Positions 23,650 through 31,623 of a DNA stretch of 64,000 bases are shown here, piece after piece. A program made the translations under genes and the position numbers. Location of the stretch: the NCBI RefSeq assembly GCF_900101455.1, contig NZ_FMZJ01000013.1, positions 1 to 64,000 of the forward strand, in the 5' to 3' direction. The notes under the pieces were generated by a model that was not told the origin of the DNA, ran no database searches, and saw only the letters and a list, made by a program, of their open reading frames with translations. The stretch's first letter is position 1, and every line of letters starts with the position of its first letter. This DNA is from Sphingomonas sp. YR710. Lineage in GTDB: Bacteria > Pseudomonadota > Alphaproteobacteria > Sphingomonadales > Sphingomonadaceae.

Positions 23650-24390
23650 ATGGATCGCCTGATCTACAGTTCACTGTCGGCAATGAAGGCCGCGATGGCC
23701 CGGCAGACGACGACCGCGAACAATCTCGCGAACGTCAACACGTCGGGCTTCCGAGCGGAAATGACGTCGTCGCAGGCGCTGTGGATGAAGGGCGATGGGC
23801 TCGATGCGCGCGCGCCGACATCGGAAGAGGTATCTTCGGCGGATATGACCGATGGCGCTGTCGTCGAAACCGGCCGCGATCTCGACGTCGCGATCCAGGG
23901 CAGCGCGATGCTCGCGGTCCAATCGAAGGACGGCGAGGAGAGCTATACGCGGCGCGGCGATCTGCAGGTTTCCGATACCGGCTTGCTGACCACGGGTGAC
24001 GGTTCTCCGGTGCTCGGTGACGGCGGCCCGATCACGCTGCCGCCAGCCAGCAAGGTGACGATCGCCTCGGATGGCACGATTTCAATCGTTCCGGTCGGCG
24101 GCGATCCGGCGCAGCCGCAGGTCGTCGATCGGCTCAAGCTGGTCCAGGCGAACGGCGTGGGCATCGCCAAGGGGATGGACGGGCTTTTTCGTGTCCGCGC
24201 CGGGGGCACGTTGCCGGCCGATCCGCAAGGCAAGGTGAAGCAGGGGGCACTCGAAGGATCGAACGTCAATACGTCGGCAACTTTGGTCGACATGATCGAG
24301 GCGAGCCGGGACTGGGACATGCAGGTCAAGATGTTGGCTGCCGCGCAAGAAATCGACAAGGCATCGGCCGATCTGATGCGGATGGAATGA
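23650..24390 (+). CDS. flgF: Flagellar proximal rod protein FlgF
   Basis: 246 residues: MDRLIYSSLSAMKAAMARQT, TTANNLANVNTSGFRAEMTS, RDLDVAIQGSAMLAVQS and C-terminal GSNVNTSATLVDMIEASRDW. The start DRLIY...A typifies FlgF rather than FlgG. Length is normal. Ribosome site GGGAGCC lies just upstream; 61 bp separate it from flgG. Confidence 0.95.
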   Translation: MDRLIYSSLSAMKAAMARQTTTANNLANVNTSGFRAEMTSSQALWMKGDGLDARAPTSEEVSSADMTDGAVVETGRDLDVAIQGSAMLAVQSKDGEESYTRRGDLQVSDTGLLTTGDGSPVLGDGGPITLPPASKVTIASDGTISIVPVGGDPAQPQVVDRLKLVQANGVGIAKGMDGLFRVRAGGTLPADPQGKVKQGALEGSNVNTSATLVDMIEASRDWDMQVKMLAAAQEIDKASADLMRME

Positions 24391-24451
24391 GCGATCGATC
24401 GGGCGGGCCCCTCCGCCTGGGCGAACGTCGTAAGGTATAGGAGCGAATTCG

Positions 24452-25240
24452 ATGACCAATGCAGCATTGCATGTCGCACGCACCGGGCTCGACGCCCAGA
24501 ATATGCGAATGCGCGTGATCGCCAACAATCTGGCGAACGTGAACACCACGGGGTTCAAGCGCGATCGTGCCAGCTTCGAAACGCTGGCCTATCAGTCGGT
24601 AACGGCCGCTGGCGCGGCGTCGTCCGACGCGACCAAATTCGCAACCGGCACGTCGCTCGGTTCCGGCGTCCAGATCAACGGCACCGCCAAGGTCGACATC
24701 CAGGGATCGATGCAGCAGACCGGGAATGCGCTCGATATGGCGATCCAGGGCAGCGGCTTCTTCCAGGTTCAGATGCCCGATGGCCGCACCGGCTATACGC
24801 GCGACGGCGGTTTCAGCCTTTCGTCGGAAGGCACGATCGTCAACAGCGAAGGCTATCAGCTCCAGCCGCAGATCCAGATACCGCAAGGCGCGGGAAATAT
24901 CACGATCGCCGAAGACGGTACGGTCAGCGTGAAGCTTGCCGGGCAGAACGACAGCACGGAAGTCGGAAAGATCGAAACCGCTCGGTTCACCAACCCTGCC
25001 GGCCTCGAAGCGGTCGGCAACAATATGCTCGTCGAAACGGCTGCCTCCGGACAGCCTCAGGTCGGCGCGGCGAACGCCGACGGGCGGGGGGCGATCGAGC
25101 AGGGCTCGCTCGAGGCGTCGAACGTCAACATTGTCGAGGAACTCGTCGACATGATCGAGACGCAGCGCGCCTATGAGGTCAACAGCAAGATGATCCAGTC
25201 CACCGACCAGATGCTGCAATATGTCAATCAGAACATCTAA
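24452..25240 (+). CDS. flgG: Flagellar distal rod protein FlgG
   Basis: 262 residues, the usual FlgG length. ALHVARTGLDAQNMRMRVIA, NNLANVNTTGFKRDRASFET, GNALDMAIQGSGFFQVQMPD and EQGSLEASNVNIVEELVDMI with RAYEVNSKMIQSTDQML are diagnostic. It forms the distal rod inside the P and L rings. Ribosome site AGGAG; the end overlaps flgH by 20 bp. Confidence 0.97.
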   Translation: MTNAALHVARTGLDAQNMRMRVIANNLANVNTTGFKRDRASFETLAYQSVTAAGAASSDATKFATGTSLGSGVQINGTAKVDIQGSMQQTGNALDMAIQGSGFFQVQMPDGRTGYTRDGGFSLSSEGTIVNSEGYQLQPQIQIPQGAGNITIAEDGTVSVKLAGQNDSTEVGKIETARFTNPAGLEAVGNNMLVETAASGQPQVGAANADGRGAIEQGSLEASNVNIVEELVDMIETQRAYEVNSKMIQSTDQMLQYVNQNI

Positions 25241-25925
25241 CCCGGACTGGGGCGCTTTCGCGGCGATCGCCACCGTTGCGGTCATCGTGATCTGCGCGGC
25301 GATCGATCCGGCGCATGCGAAGTCGACACGCGGCCCCGATCCTGCCTTTGCACCGACTTATGCGCAGCCGCCGGCGGCTCCCATCGCCAATGGCTCCATT
25401 TTTCAGATCTCCAACGGCTATTCGGCGCTCACCAATGGTTCGCGGGCCGCGATGGTCGGCGATATCGTCACGATCACGCTGGTCGAAAAAACACAGGCGG
25501 TGAAGGCGAACAGTGCCTCGACCGATCGATCGGGCAATATCCAGGCAACTCCCGCTGTCACCGGCCCGATCAGCCACCTGTTCAAGGGCACGGACGTGTC
25601 CGGCGGCGCCGGGGCGACTTTTACCGGCAAGGGTGCCGCCGCCCAGTCGAACCAGCTCGACGGCGAGATAAGCGTAACGATCGCGCAGATCTATCCGAAT
25701 GGCACGATGCTGGTGCGCGGCGAGAAATTGCTGACCCTCAATCGCGGCGACGAGAATATCAACATCACCGGAATCATTCGCGGCGCCGATGTCGGCCCGG
25801 ACAATCGCGTACTCTCCACGCGCGTGGCCGATGCGCGGATCACTTATTCGGGCAAGGGCGAGATCGCCCGGGCCAGCCGTCAAGGATGGCTTAACCGCTT
25901 CTTCTCCATGCTCAGCCCGTTTTAG
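25221..25925 (+). CDS. flgH: Flagellar L-ring protein FlgH
   Basis: 234 residues. FlgH core is clear: ALTNGSRAAMVGDIVTITLV, EKTQAVKANSAS, GEISVTIAQIYPNGTMLVRG, EKLLTLNRGDENINITGIIR and the ending ADARITYSGKGEIARASRQG. FlgH normally is an outer-membrane lipoprotein, but the signal peptide here (helix at about 14-28, ending DPAHA) has no lipobox of the L-x-G-C type; the only cysteine is in VIVICAAID, with Ile at -1. The protein may therefore be cleaved by signal peptidase I. Confidence 0.94.
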   Translation: MSIRTSNPDWGAFAAIATVAVIVICAAIDPAHAKSTRGPDPAFAPTYAQPPAAPIANGSIFQISNGYSALTNGSRAAMVGDIVTITLVEKTQAVKANSASTDRSGNIQATPAVTGPISHLFKGTDVSGGAGATFTGKGAAAQSNQLDGEISVTIAQIYPNGTMLVRGEKLLTLNRGDENINITGIIRGADVGPDNRVLSTRVADARITYSGKGEIARASRQGWLNRFFSMLSPF

Positions 25926-25938
25926 GATGACCCTGCAT

Positions 25939-27042
25939 ATGTTCCGTAACGTGCTGCTATTCGCGCTCTGCCTCGCCGGCTTCACGCTGTCGGGCGCTGC
26001 GCACGCCGAACGGATCAAGGACATCGGAACCTTCCAGGGGCTGCGTTCGAACCAGTTGACCGGCTACGGCATCGTCGTGGGTCTGGCGGGTACTGGCGAC
26101 GACAGCCTCGATTATTCGACGCAGGGCATGAAGGGCGTCGCCTCGCGCTTCGGGCTGCAATTGCCGCCGGGCGTCAATCCTTCGCTGAAGAATGCGGCTG
26201 CCGTCATGCTGACTGCCGAGCTGCCGCCTTTCGCCAAGCCTGGACAGCGCCTCGACGTCACCATTTCCGCGCTCGGCAAGGCGAAGTCGTTGCGCGGTGG
26301 CACTTTGGTCCTGGCGCCATTGTTGGGTGCCGATGGGCAGATCTATGCGATGGCGCAGGGCAATCTCGCGGTCGGAGGTCTCGGCATCGATGCCGCCGAC
26401 GGATCCAAGCTTACGATTAACGTGCCGACGGCAGGCCGCATCCCCGGCGGGGCCAGCGTCGAACGTACGGTCGATGCCGGCTTCGCAACCAGCCCGCAGC
26501 TCCGTTTCGATCTCGCCGAAGCCGATCTGACGACGGTGCGCCGTGTTGCCAACGTCATCAATGCCCGTATCGGCGCCAACATCGCGCATGCGATCGATGC
26601 GACCACGGTCGCGATCGATTCCGCACAGGGTGCCGAATATCGCATCGGGCTGATGGGGCAGATCGAAAATCTTGATGTCGATCCCGCCAATGCGCCGGCC
26701 CGCGTGGTGGTCAATGCCCGCACCGGTACGGTGGTGATCAACGGCGCGGTGCGGATTGCCCCGGTGGCGGTGACGCACGGCAAGATGACGGTCAGGGTCG
26801 ACGAAGATCCGAAGGTCAGCCAGCCCGCTCCGTTCTCGCAGGGGAAAACGACGATCCAGCAATCGAGCGCGATCAGCGTCGATCAGGAAAGCCACCCGAT
26901 GTTCGAATTCCAGCCGGGCGCGTCGCTGGCCGACATCGTCAAGTCGGTGAATGCGATCGGCGCGTCGCCGGCCGATCTGGTCGCGATCCTCGAGGCGCTC
27001 AAGCAGGCGGGTGCGATGAAGGCGGACCTGGTGATCTTATGA
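25939..27042 (+). CDS. flgI: Flagellar P-ring protein FlgI
   Basis: 367 residues from the ATG at 25939, chosen because AGGATGA lies at the right distance and the signal peptide (MFRNVLLFALCLAGFTLSGA, cleavage AAHA) then starts properly; an in-frame ATG at 25927 is an alternative. RIKDIGTFQGLRSNQLTGYG, IVVGLAGTGDDSLDYSTQG, NAAAVMLTAELPPFAKPGQR and LDVTISALGKAKSLRGGTLV are strongly conserved FlgI. It forms the periplasmic P ring with FlgA's help. Overlaps flgJ. Confidence 0.96.
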   Translation: MFRNVLLFALCLAGFTLSGAAHAERIKDIGTFQGLRSNQLTGYGIVVGLAGTGDDSLDYSTQGMKGVASRFGLQLPPGVNPSLKNAAAVMLTAELPPFAKPGQRLDVTISALGKAKSLRGGTLVLAPLLGADGQIYAMAQGNLAVGGLGIDAADGSKLTINVPTAGRIPGGASVERTVDAGFATSPQLRFDLAEADLTTVRRVANVINARIGANIAHAIDATTVAIDSAQGAEYRIGLMGQIENLDVDPANAPARVVVNARTGTVVINGAVRIAPVAVTHGKMTVRVDEDPKVSQPAPFSQGKTTIQQSSAISVDQESHPMFEFQPGASLADIVKSVNAIGASPADLVAILEALKQAGAMKADLVIL

Positions 27043-27416
27043 TCGAGAGCGTCAAAACCACCACTGGCGCGCTGGCCGATCCGAAGGCCAGCCAGACCGA
27101 GAAGCTGAAAGCTGTCGCCAAGCAGTTCGAGGCCGTGTTCTTGCGTCAGATGATCGGATCGATGCGCCAGGCGAAGCTCAGCGACGACATCATGGGCAGC
27201 GATGCCACCGATCAGTTCCGCGAGATGCAGGATTCTCACGTCGCCGACGATCTCGCGAGCAAGGGGGCTCTCGGCATCGCCGATATGCTGGTCAAGCAGT
27301 TCGCCGCGCGTGTCGCTCCGGCGACCGGCTCTGCTGCGACCGGCGCGAAGGCAGTTGCCACGGCTGCGAGCGCCGCCACGATCGCCGACGCGACCGCCAA
27401 AGGCGCCGCCCGATGA
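27039..27416 (+). CDS. flgJ: Rod-binding protein FlgJ (N-terminal domain only)
   Basis: 125 residues. The rod-binding domain is present: LKAVAKQFEAVFLRQMIGSM, RQAKLSDDIMGSDATDQFRE, MQDSHVADDLASKGALGIAD, MLVKQF. The muramidase domain of enterobacterial FlgJ is absent, as is normal in alphaproteobacteria; the tail is Ala-rich. A separate enzyme (not in the window) must open the peptidoglycan. ATG overlaps the flgI stop; its own stop overlaps flgK. Confidence 0.93.
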   Translation: MIESVKTTTGALADPKASQTEKLKAVAKQFEAVFLRQMIGSMRQAKLSDDIMGSDATDQFREMQDSHVADDLASKGALGIADMLVKQFAARVAPATGSAATGAKAVATAASAATIADATAKGAAR

Positions 27417-28771
27417 GTGACCTTCTCTCCATCGGTCGCTCCGGGGTTGTGGCCTATCGCGCCGCGCTGACCGCGGTCGGCGAAAATGTGACCAACGCGC
27501 AGACCGATGGCTATACGCGGCGCGAAGTGACCCTGAGGGAATCGGGCGTTGCGACCAGCAGCAGCTACCAATATCGCGCGTCGGCGATTTTCGGGGGGGC
27601 ACAGGTTTCCAACGTCCAGCGTGTCTATGACGATTACAAGTCCAGCGCTGCCCGGCTGGCGGTATCCGATGCCGGGCGTTCCGATGCCAAGACGCAATGG
27701 CTGCAGACGACCGAAACCGCGCTCAATGATTCGGATGTCGGATTGGGTGTAAAGCTGAGCGGCGTCTTCACCTCGGCCGAAAGCCTGGGCACCGACGTCA
27801 ACAGCGAGACCGGCCGCCGCACGATGCTGACCTCGATCAGTGACGCCGTCGAGCAGTTTCATCGTACAGGCGCGGCCTTGAAAGCTGCGGCCGACGGTAC
27901 CGCGAACGCCGCCCGTACGACGATCGATGGGCTGAACGGCGCGCTCAAAGCGCTGGCGCAGGTCAATATCGGACTGCGCCGGGCGGCCAACGGCACGGCG
28001 GCTTCCGCACAATTGCTCGATCAGCGCGACACGCTGTTGAAGCAGGTTTCCGGCGCCGTCGGCATCGACGTTCAACTCCAGGACGATGGACGCGCCAGCG
28101 TCACGCTTTCGGGCAGCGGCGGTCTCAAACTGGTCGATGCGCAACGACCTGATACCGCGTTCATCGGCTTGCTCCAATCCGGCGACGGACGGCTTTCGCT
28201 GGTTGCTTCAGGCCTGACGCCGGAGACAGCGATCGAGCCCCAGACGGGATCGCTTGCCGGTCTTGTCGACGTGTCCAACACGATTGCCTCGCGCCGGTCC
28301 GACCTGGACGATATTGCGTCGCGCTTCACAACCCAGATCAACACCTGGAATAAGGCGGGAATCGATCAGAACGGCGATCCCGGTGCCGATCTGATCAGCA
28401 ATGGCACGACGGCACTGGGGATGACGGTGGCCACCAGCGACTTGACCAAGGTGGCTGCGGCGTCGACCACCGGGGTGAGCAACGGCAACGCACTGGCCCT
28501 GAAGAATTACCGGACTCCGGTTGGTTCGGAAGCGCATTGGGCGTTGCTCGTCGCGACGCACTCGCAGGCAGTGGCATCTTCCGTTTCCGAGCAGTCGGCG
28601 ACATCGGCGCAGCGTGACGGTGCACTGTTGGCGGTCGACGAGGTGACCGGTGTCGACCTTGATGTCGAGGCCGCGCAAATGCTGCGCTTCCAGCAGGCCT
28701 ATACCGCCTCGGCGAAGATCATCCAGGTGGCGCGCGAAACGTTGCAGGACATTCTGGGCCTGATCCAATGA
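27413..28771 (+). CDS. flgK: Hook-filament junction protein FlgK
   Basis: 452 residues: MSDLLSIGRSGVVAYRAALT, AVGENVTNAQTDGYTRREVT at the N-terminus, AQLLDQRDTLLKQVSGAVGI in the middle and VTGVDLDVEAAQMLRFQQAY, TASAKIIQVARETLQDILGL at the end. FlgK is the first of the two junction proteins between hook and filament. A chaperone candidate (FlgN) is encoded at 18219. Confidence 0.96.
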   Translation: MSDLLSIGRSGVVAYRAALTAVGENVTNAQTDGYTRREVTLRESGVATSSSYQYRASAIFGGAQVSNVQRVYDDYKSSAARLAVSDAGRSDAKTQWLQTTETALNDSDVGLGVKLSGVFTSAESLGTDVNSETGRRTMLTSISDAVEQFHRTGAALKAAADGTANAARTTIDGLNGALKALAQVNIGLRRAANGTAASAQLLDQRDTLLKQVSGAVGIDVQLQDDGRASVTLSGSGGLKLVDAQRPDTAFIGLLQSGDGRLSLVASGLTPETAIEPQTGSLAGLVDVSNTIASRRSDLDDIASRFTTQINTWNKAGIDQNGDPGADLISNGTTALGMTVATSDLTKVAAASTTGVSNGNALALKNYRTPVGSEAHWALLVATHSQAVASSVSEQSATSAQRDGALLAVDEVTGVDLDVEAAQMLRFQQAYTASAKIIQVARETLQDILGLIQ

Positions 28772-28792
28772 ATTTAGCTGCGGAGTAAGACA

Positions 28793-29653
28793 ATGATCAC
28801 GGCAACCCGACTTCGGACGATGCAGCAGGTCAGCCAGCAGTCGAAGCTGACGCAGGAAATCGCGCGCGCGCAGTCCGATATATCGACAGGCCGGCGACTC
28901 AATGTGCCTTCGGACGATCCGATCGCGGCGGCCCGCATCGCCGAGATTCGAAAGTCTCAGGCGGACCAAACCGTATGGTCGCGCAATCTTGAAGCGGCCA
29001 AGGCCATTGCCTCGCAGGCGGATACCGCGCTGGGCGGCATCAACGACGTGATCACCCGGGCCAAGGAACTCACGCTGTCGGGCGCTTCGCAGTCGGCCTC
29101 GCCGAACGATCGCGCCGCCATCGTACAGGAATTGCGCAACCTCAATGTCACATTGGCCAATTATCAGGCGCAGACGACGCCGACCGGCCAACCGCTCTTT
29201 CCGACCGATGCGCCGCTGCAGATTTCGGGTTCCGCAACCTTTCTCGTCGCCGCAACCGCGAAGCAGTCCGACGTGTTCGATGGTGTCCTCGTCGCCCACG
29301 GCGGGACATCGACATTGTCGGCCATCATTTCCGCGGCAGCCGATGCCGTTTCGCAGGATGATCCGACCGCACGCCAGACGGCGTCGCAAATCAGCCTGGC
29401 CGATATCGATGCCGCTGCAAGCCATCTGACCAACCAGCGCAGCGCCCAGGGCGTGCGCGCGACGCAGATCGATTCTGCGGCGGAGGCGCTGATCAGCAGC
29501 GGTGAGCAGTTGACCGAGGAACGGTCTTCGCTCGAAGATACCGACGTGGCTGCGACCGTCATGAAGCTCAACGCGAAGACCCTCAGCCTGCAGGCGGCAC
29601 AGCAGGCATTCGCCAAGGTCAATCGCAACACTTTGTTTGACTTTGTGAGTTAA
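28793..29653 (+). CDS. flgL: Hook-filament junction protein FlgL
   Basis: 286 residues with flagellin-like ends: MITATRLRTMQQVSQQSKLT, DISTGRRLNVPSDDPIAAAR and the C-terminal EERSSLEDTDVAATVMKLNA, KTLSLQAAQQAFAKVNRNTL. Length and position after flgK fit FlgL. Ribosome site GGAG is 8 bp before the ATG. The motA promoter begins 21 bp after its stop. Confidence 0.94.
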   Translation: MITATRLRTMQQVSQQSKLTQEIARAQSDISTGRRLNVPSDDPIAAARIAEIRKSQADQTVWSRNLEAAKAIASQADTALGGINDVITRAKELTLSGASQSASPNDRAAIVQELRNLNVTLANYQAQTTPTGQPLFPTDAPLQISGSATFLVAATAKQSDVFDGVLVAHGGTSTLSAIISAAADAVSQDDPTARQTASQISLADIDAAASHLTNQRSAQGVRATQIDSAAEALISSGEQLTEERSSLEDTDVAATVMKLNAKTLSLQAAQQAFAKVNRNTLFDFVS

Positions 29654-29674
29654 GACACTCCCACGAGTATTGGA

Positions 29675-29701
29675 TAAAGGCTTTCCCTTTTCCGTCGTTA
29701 A
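29675..29701 (+). promoter_or_regulatory. Sigma-28-like (FliA) promoter of motA-motB
   Basis: TAAAGGCT, 11-bp spacer, GTCGTTAA. The -10 element is identical to that of the first flagellin and the -35 TAAAG core is intact. It implies that motA-motB is a late, FliA-dependent unit separate from the flgB-flgL operon. Confidence 0.78.
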
Positions 29702-29767
29702 CCCTGATCGGGGACGCGTTGGCAGGCGCTGTCCGATCGGCCCGTGCGTTCGATTGGGAGTGAGTAT

Positions 29768-30631
29768 ATGTTCGCAGGTATTGGCCTCGTCATCCTGCTG
29801 GTCATGGTGTTCGGTGGCTTCGCGATCACGGGCGGCGATCTGGGGCCAGTTCTTGAGGCTATCCCTCACGAAATGCTCGTGATCGGCGGAGCCGCGGTCG
29901 GTGCGGTGGTCGCTGGCAACTCGATGAAGGAATTGAAGGCGCTTGGCGGCGGTGTCGCCAAGATCTTCAAGGGGCCGCGTTATGTGAAGAAGGATTATCT
30001 GGACGTCATCTTCCTGGTGTCGACCCTGATGAAGAAGCTGCGCACGGAAGGGCCGGTCGCGCTGGAACCGCATATCGAGGATCCCAAGGCGAGCTCGATT
30101 TTTGCCGAATATCCTAAATTGCTGGCGGACGATGTGTTGATCCACCTGATCACCGATACGCTTCGGCTCGTCGTCATTTCCTCGGGCACGCTCGATCCAC
30201 ATGCGGTGGAGGACGTGATGGATAATTCACTGAAATCCCACCACCATGATGCGATCGGCCCGGCCGACATGCTGCAAAACCTCGCCGACTCGCTGCCCGC
30301 GCTCGGCATCGTTGCGGCCGTGCTCGGCGTGGTCAAGACGATGGGATCGATTGACAAGCCTCCGACGGTACTCGGCGGGATGATCGGCTCCGCGCTGGTC
30401 GGAACCTTCCTCGGCGTGTTGCTGGCTTATGGCATCGTCGCGCCCTTTTCCAACCGCTGCCGCCAGGTGATCGAGGCCGATGCGTCGATCTATGGCGTCG
30501 TCAAGCAGATCATCATCGCCTCGCTGCATGGCCACCCGCTGCCGCTGGTGATCGAGGCGGCGCGCTCCGGCATCACCCACAGCAACCAGCCGGCCTTTGC
30601 CGACGTCTTCGACGGCATGCGCGGTCGCTGA
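29768..30631 (+). CDS. motA: Flagellar stator protein MotA (proton type)
   Basis: 287 residues from ATG 29768, preceded by GGGAGTGAG. Conserved MotA parts are seen: GLVILLVMVFGGFAITGGDL, MLVIGGAAVGAVVAGNS, cytoplasmic loop with YLDVIFLVSTLMKKLRTEGP, and ADSLPALGIVAAVLGVVKTM with GGMIGSALVGTFLGVLLAYG. This is the E. coli-like MotA class, unlike the PomA-like protein at 19940. MotA surrounds MotB and pushes on FliG. Transcribed from a sigma-28-like promoter with motB 3 bp behind. Confidence 0.96.
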   Translation: MFAGIGLVILLVMVFGGFAITGGDLGPVLEAIPHEMLVIGGAAVGAVVAGNSMKELKALGGGVAKIFKGPRYVKKDYLDVIFLVSTLMKKLRTEGPVALEPHIEDPKASSIFAEYPKLLADDVLIHLITDTLRLVVISSGTLDPHAVEDVMDNSLKSHHHDAIGPADMLQNLADSLPALGIVAAVLGVVKTMGSIDKPPTVLGGMIGSALVGTFLGVLLAYGIVAPFSNRCRQVIEADASIYGVVKQIIIASLHGHPLPLVIEAARSGITHSNQPAFADVFDGMRGR

Positions 30632-30634
30632 TCG

Positions 30635-31621
30635 ATGGCGCAGCCCCCGTCAAAGCGCGGCAGGAACGAGCCCGAACCCCGCCCGATTATCATCAAGAAG
30701 ATCATCGCCGAGGCCCATGGCGGGCATCATGGCGGTGCATGGAAGGTCGCTTATGCCGACTTCGTGACCGCGATGATGGCCTTCTTCCTGTTGATGTGGC
30801 TGCTTGGCGCCACCAATGAGAAGCAGCGTAAGGGTATCGCCGACTATTTCACGCCGACGATGGTGCAGCTCCGCGAAAAAAGTGCGGGCGCGAACGGTCT
30901 GTTCGGCGGCGAATCGATTGTCGACAAGGACAATTATCCCCACCGCGCGGCGCAGACCGGATCGAAATCGCTCACGATTCCAAAGGATGCGACGGGTGGC
31001 CAGGATTCAGGTGCGGGCAGCCAGCGCTCTCGTGATCGCCAGGCATTCGACAAGCTCAAGGCCGCGCTCGAACAGAAGATGGCGAGCGATCCGAAGTTGA
31101 AATCGATGCGGAAGAATGTTCGCCTTGTCGAAACGACCGAAGGCCTTCGCATCGATCTGGTCGATCAGGCCGATTTCGCGATGTTCAAGGTCGGCACCGA
31201 CGTGTTGCTGCCGGCGGCGCGCGCGCTGATGGGCGAGGTGGCGAAGGTGATCGAGGCGTCCGACAACGACGTTATCGTGCGTGGCCACACCGATGCGATG
31301 CCCTATGCCAGCGGGCAGACGGCGAATAACTGGACGCTATCCGCGGCTCGTGCCGAGGCGACGCGCAGGGCGCTGTCGGAGGCGGGGATCGGCAACCGCC
31401 GGTTCGCGCGGATCGAGGGTGTGGCGGATCGCGAACCCTATGTTCCTGGCGACGTCTATGATCCACGCAACCGACGAATGTCGATCACTTTGGCCTGGTC
31501 GGCCGCTCCGCCGGCACCGGCCGTGTCGGGCGAAACCGCCCCCTTCGCCGTCGGGCGTAAGCCGATCGACCTGATGGCCCCGGGTGGCGGACCCGATCCG
31601 ACGGCAATGCCGCCGCGCTGA
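30635..31621 (+). CDS. motB: Flagellar stator protein MotB
   Basis: 328 residues. Short cytoplasmic start with PIIIKKIIAEAHGGHHGGAW, the MotB helix VAYADFVTAMMAFFLLMWLL including the proton-binding Asp (YADF), a plug/linker, and an OmpA peptidoglycan-binding domain with IDLVDQADFAMFKVGTDVLL, VIVRGHTDAMPYASGQTANN and LSAARAEATRRALSEAGI. It anchors the stator to the cell wall. The stop is 2 bp from the convergent efflux gene's stop. Confidence 0.96.
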   Translation: MAQPPSKRGRNEPEPRPIIIKKIIAEAHGGHHGGAWKVAYADFVTAMMAFFLLMWLLGATNEKQRKGIADYFTPTMVQLREKSAGANGLFGGESIVDKDNYPHRAAQTGSKSLTIPKDATGGQDSGAGSQRSRDRQAFDKLKAALEQKMASDPKLKSMRKNVRLVETTEGLRIDLVDQADFAMFKVGTDVLLPAARALMGEVAKVIEASDNDVIVRGHTDAMPYASGQTANNWTLSAARAEATRRALSEAGIGNRRFARIEGVADREPYVPGDVYDPRNRRMSITLAWSAAPPAPAVSGETAPFAVGRKPIDLMAPGGGPDPTAMPPR

Positions 31622-31623
31622 GT

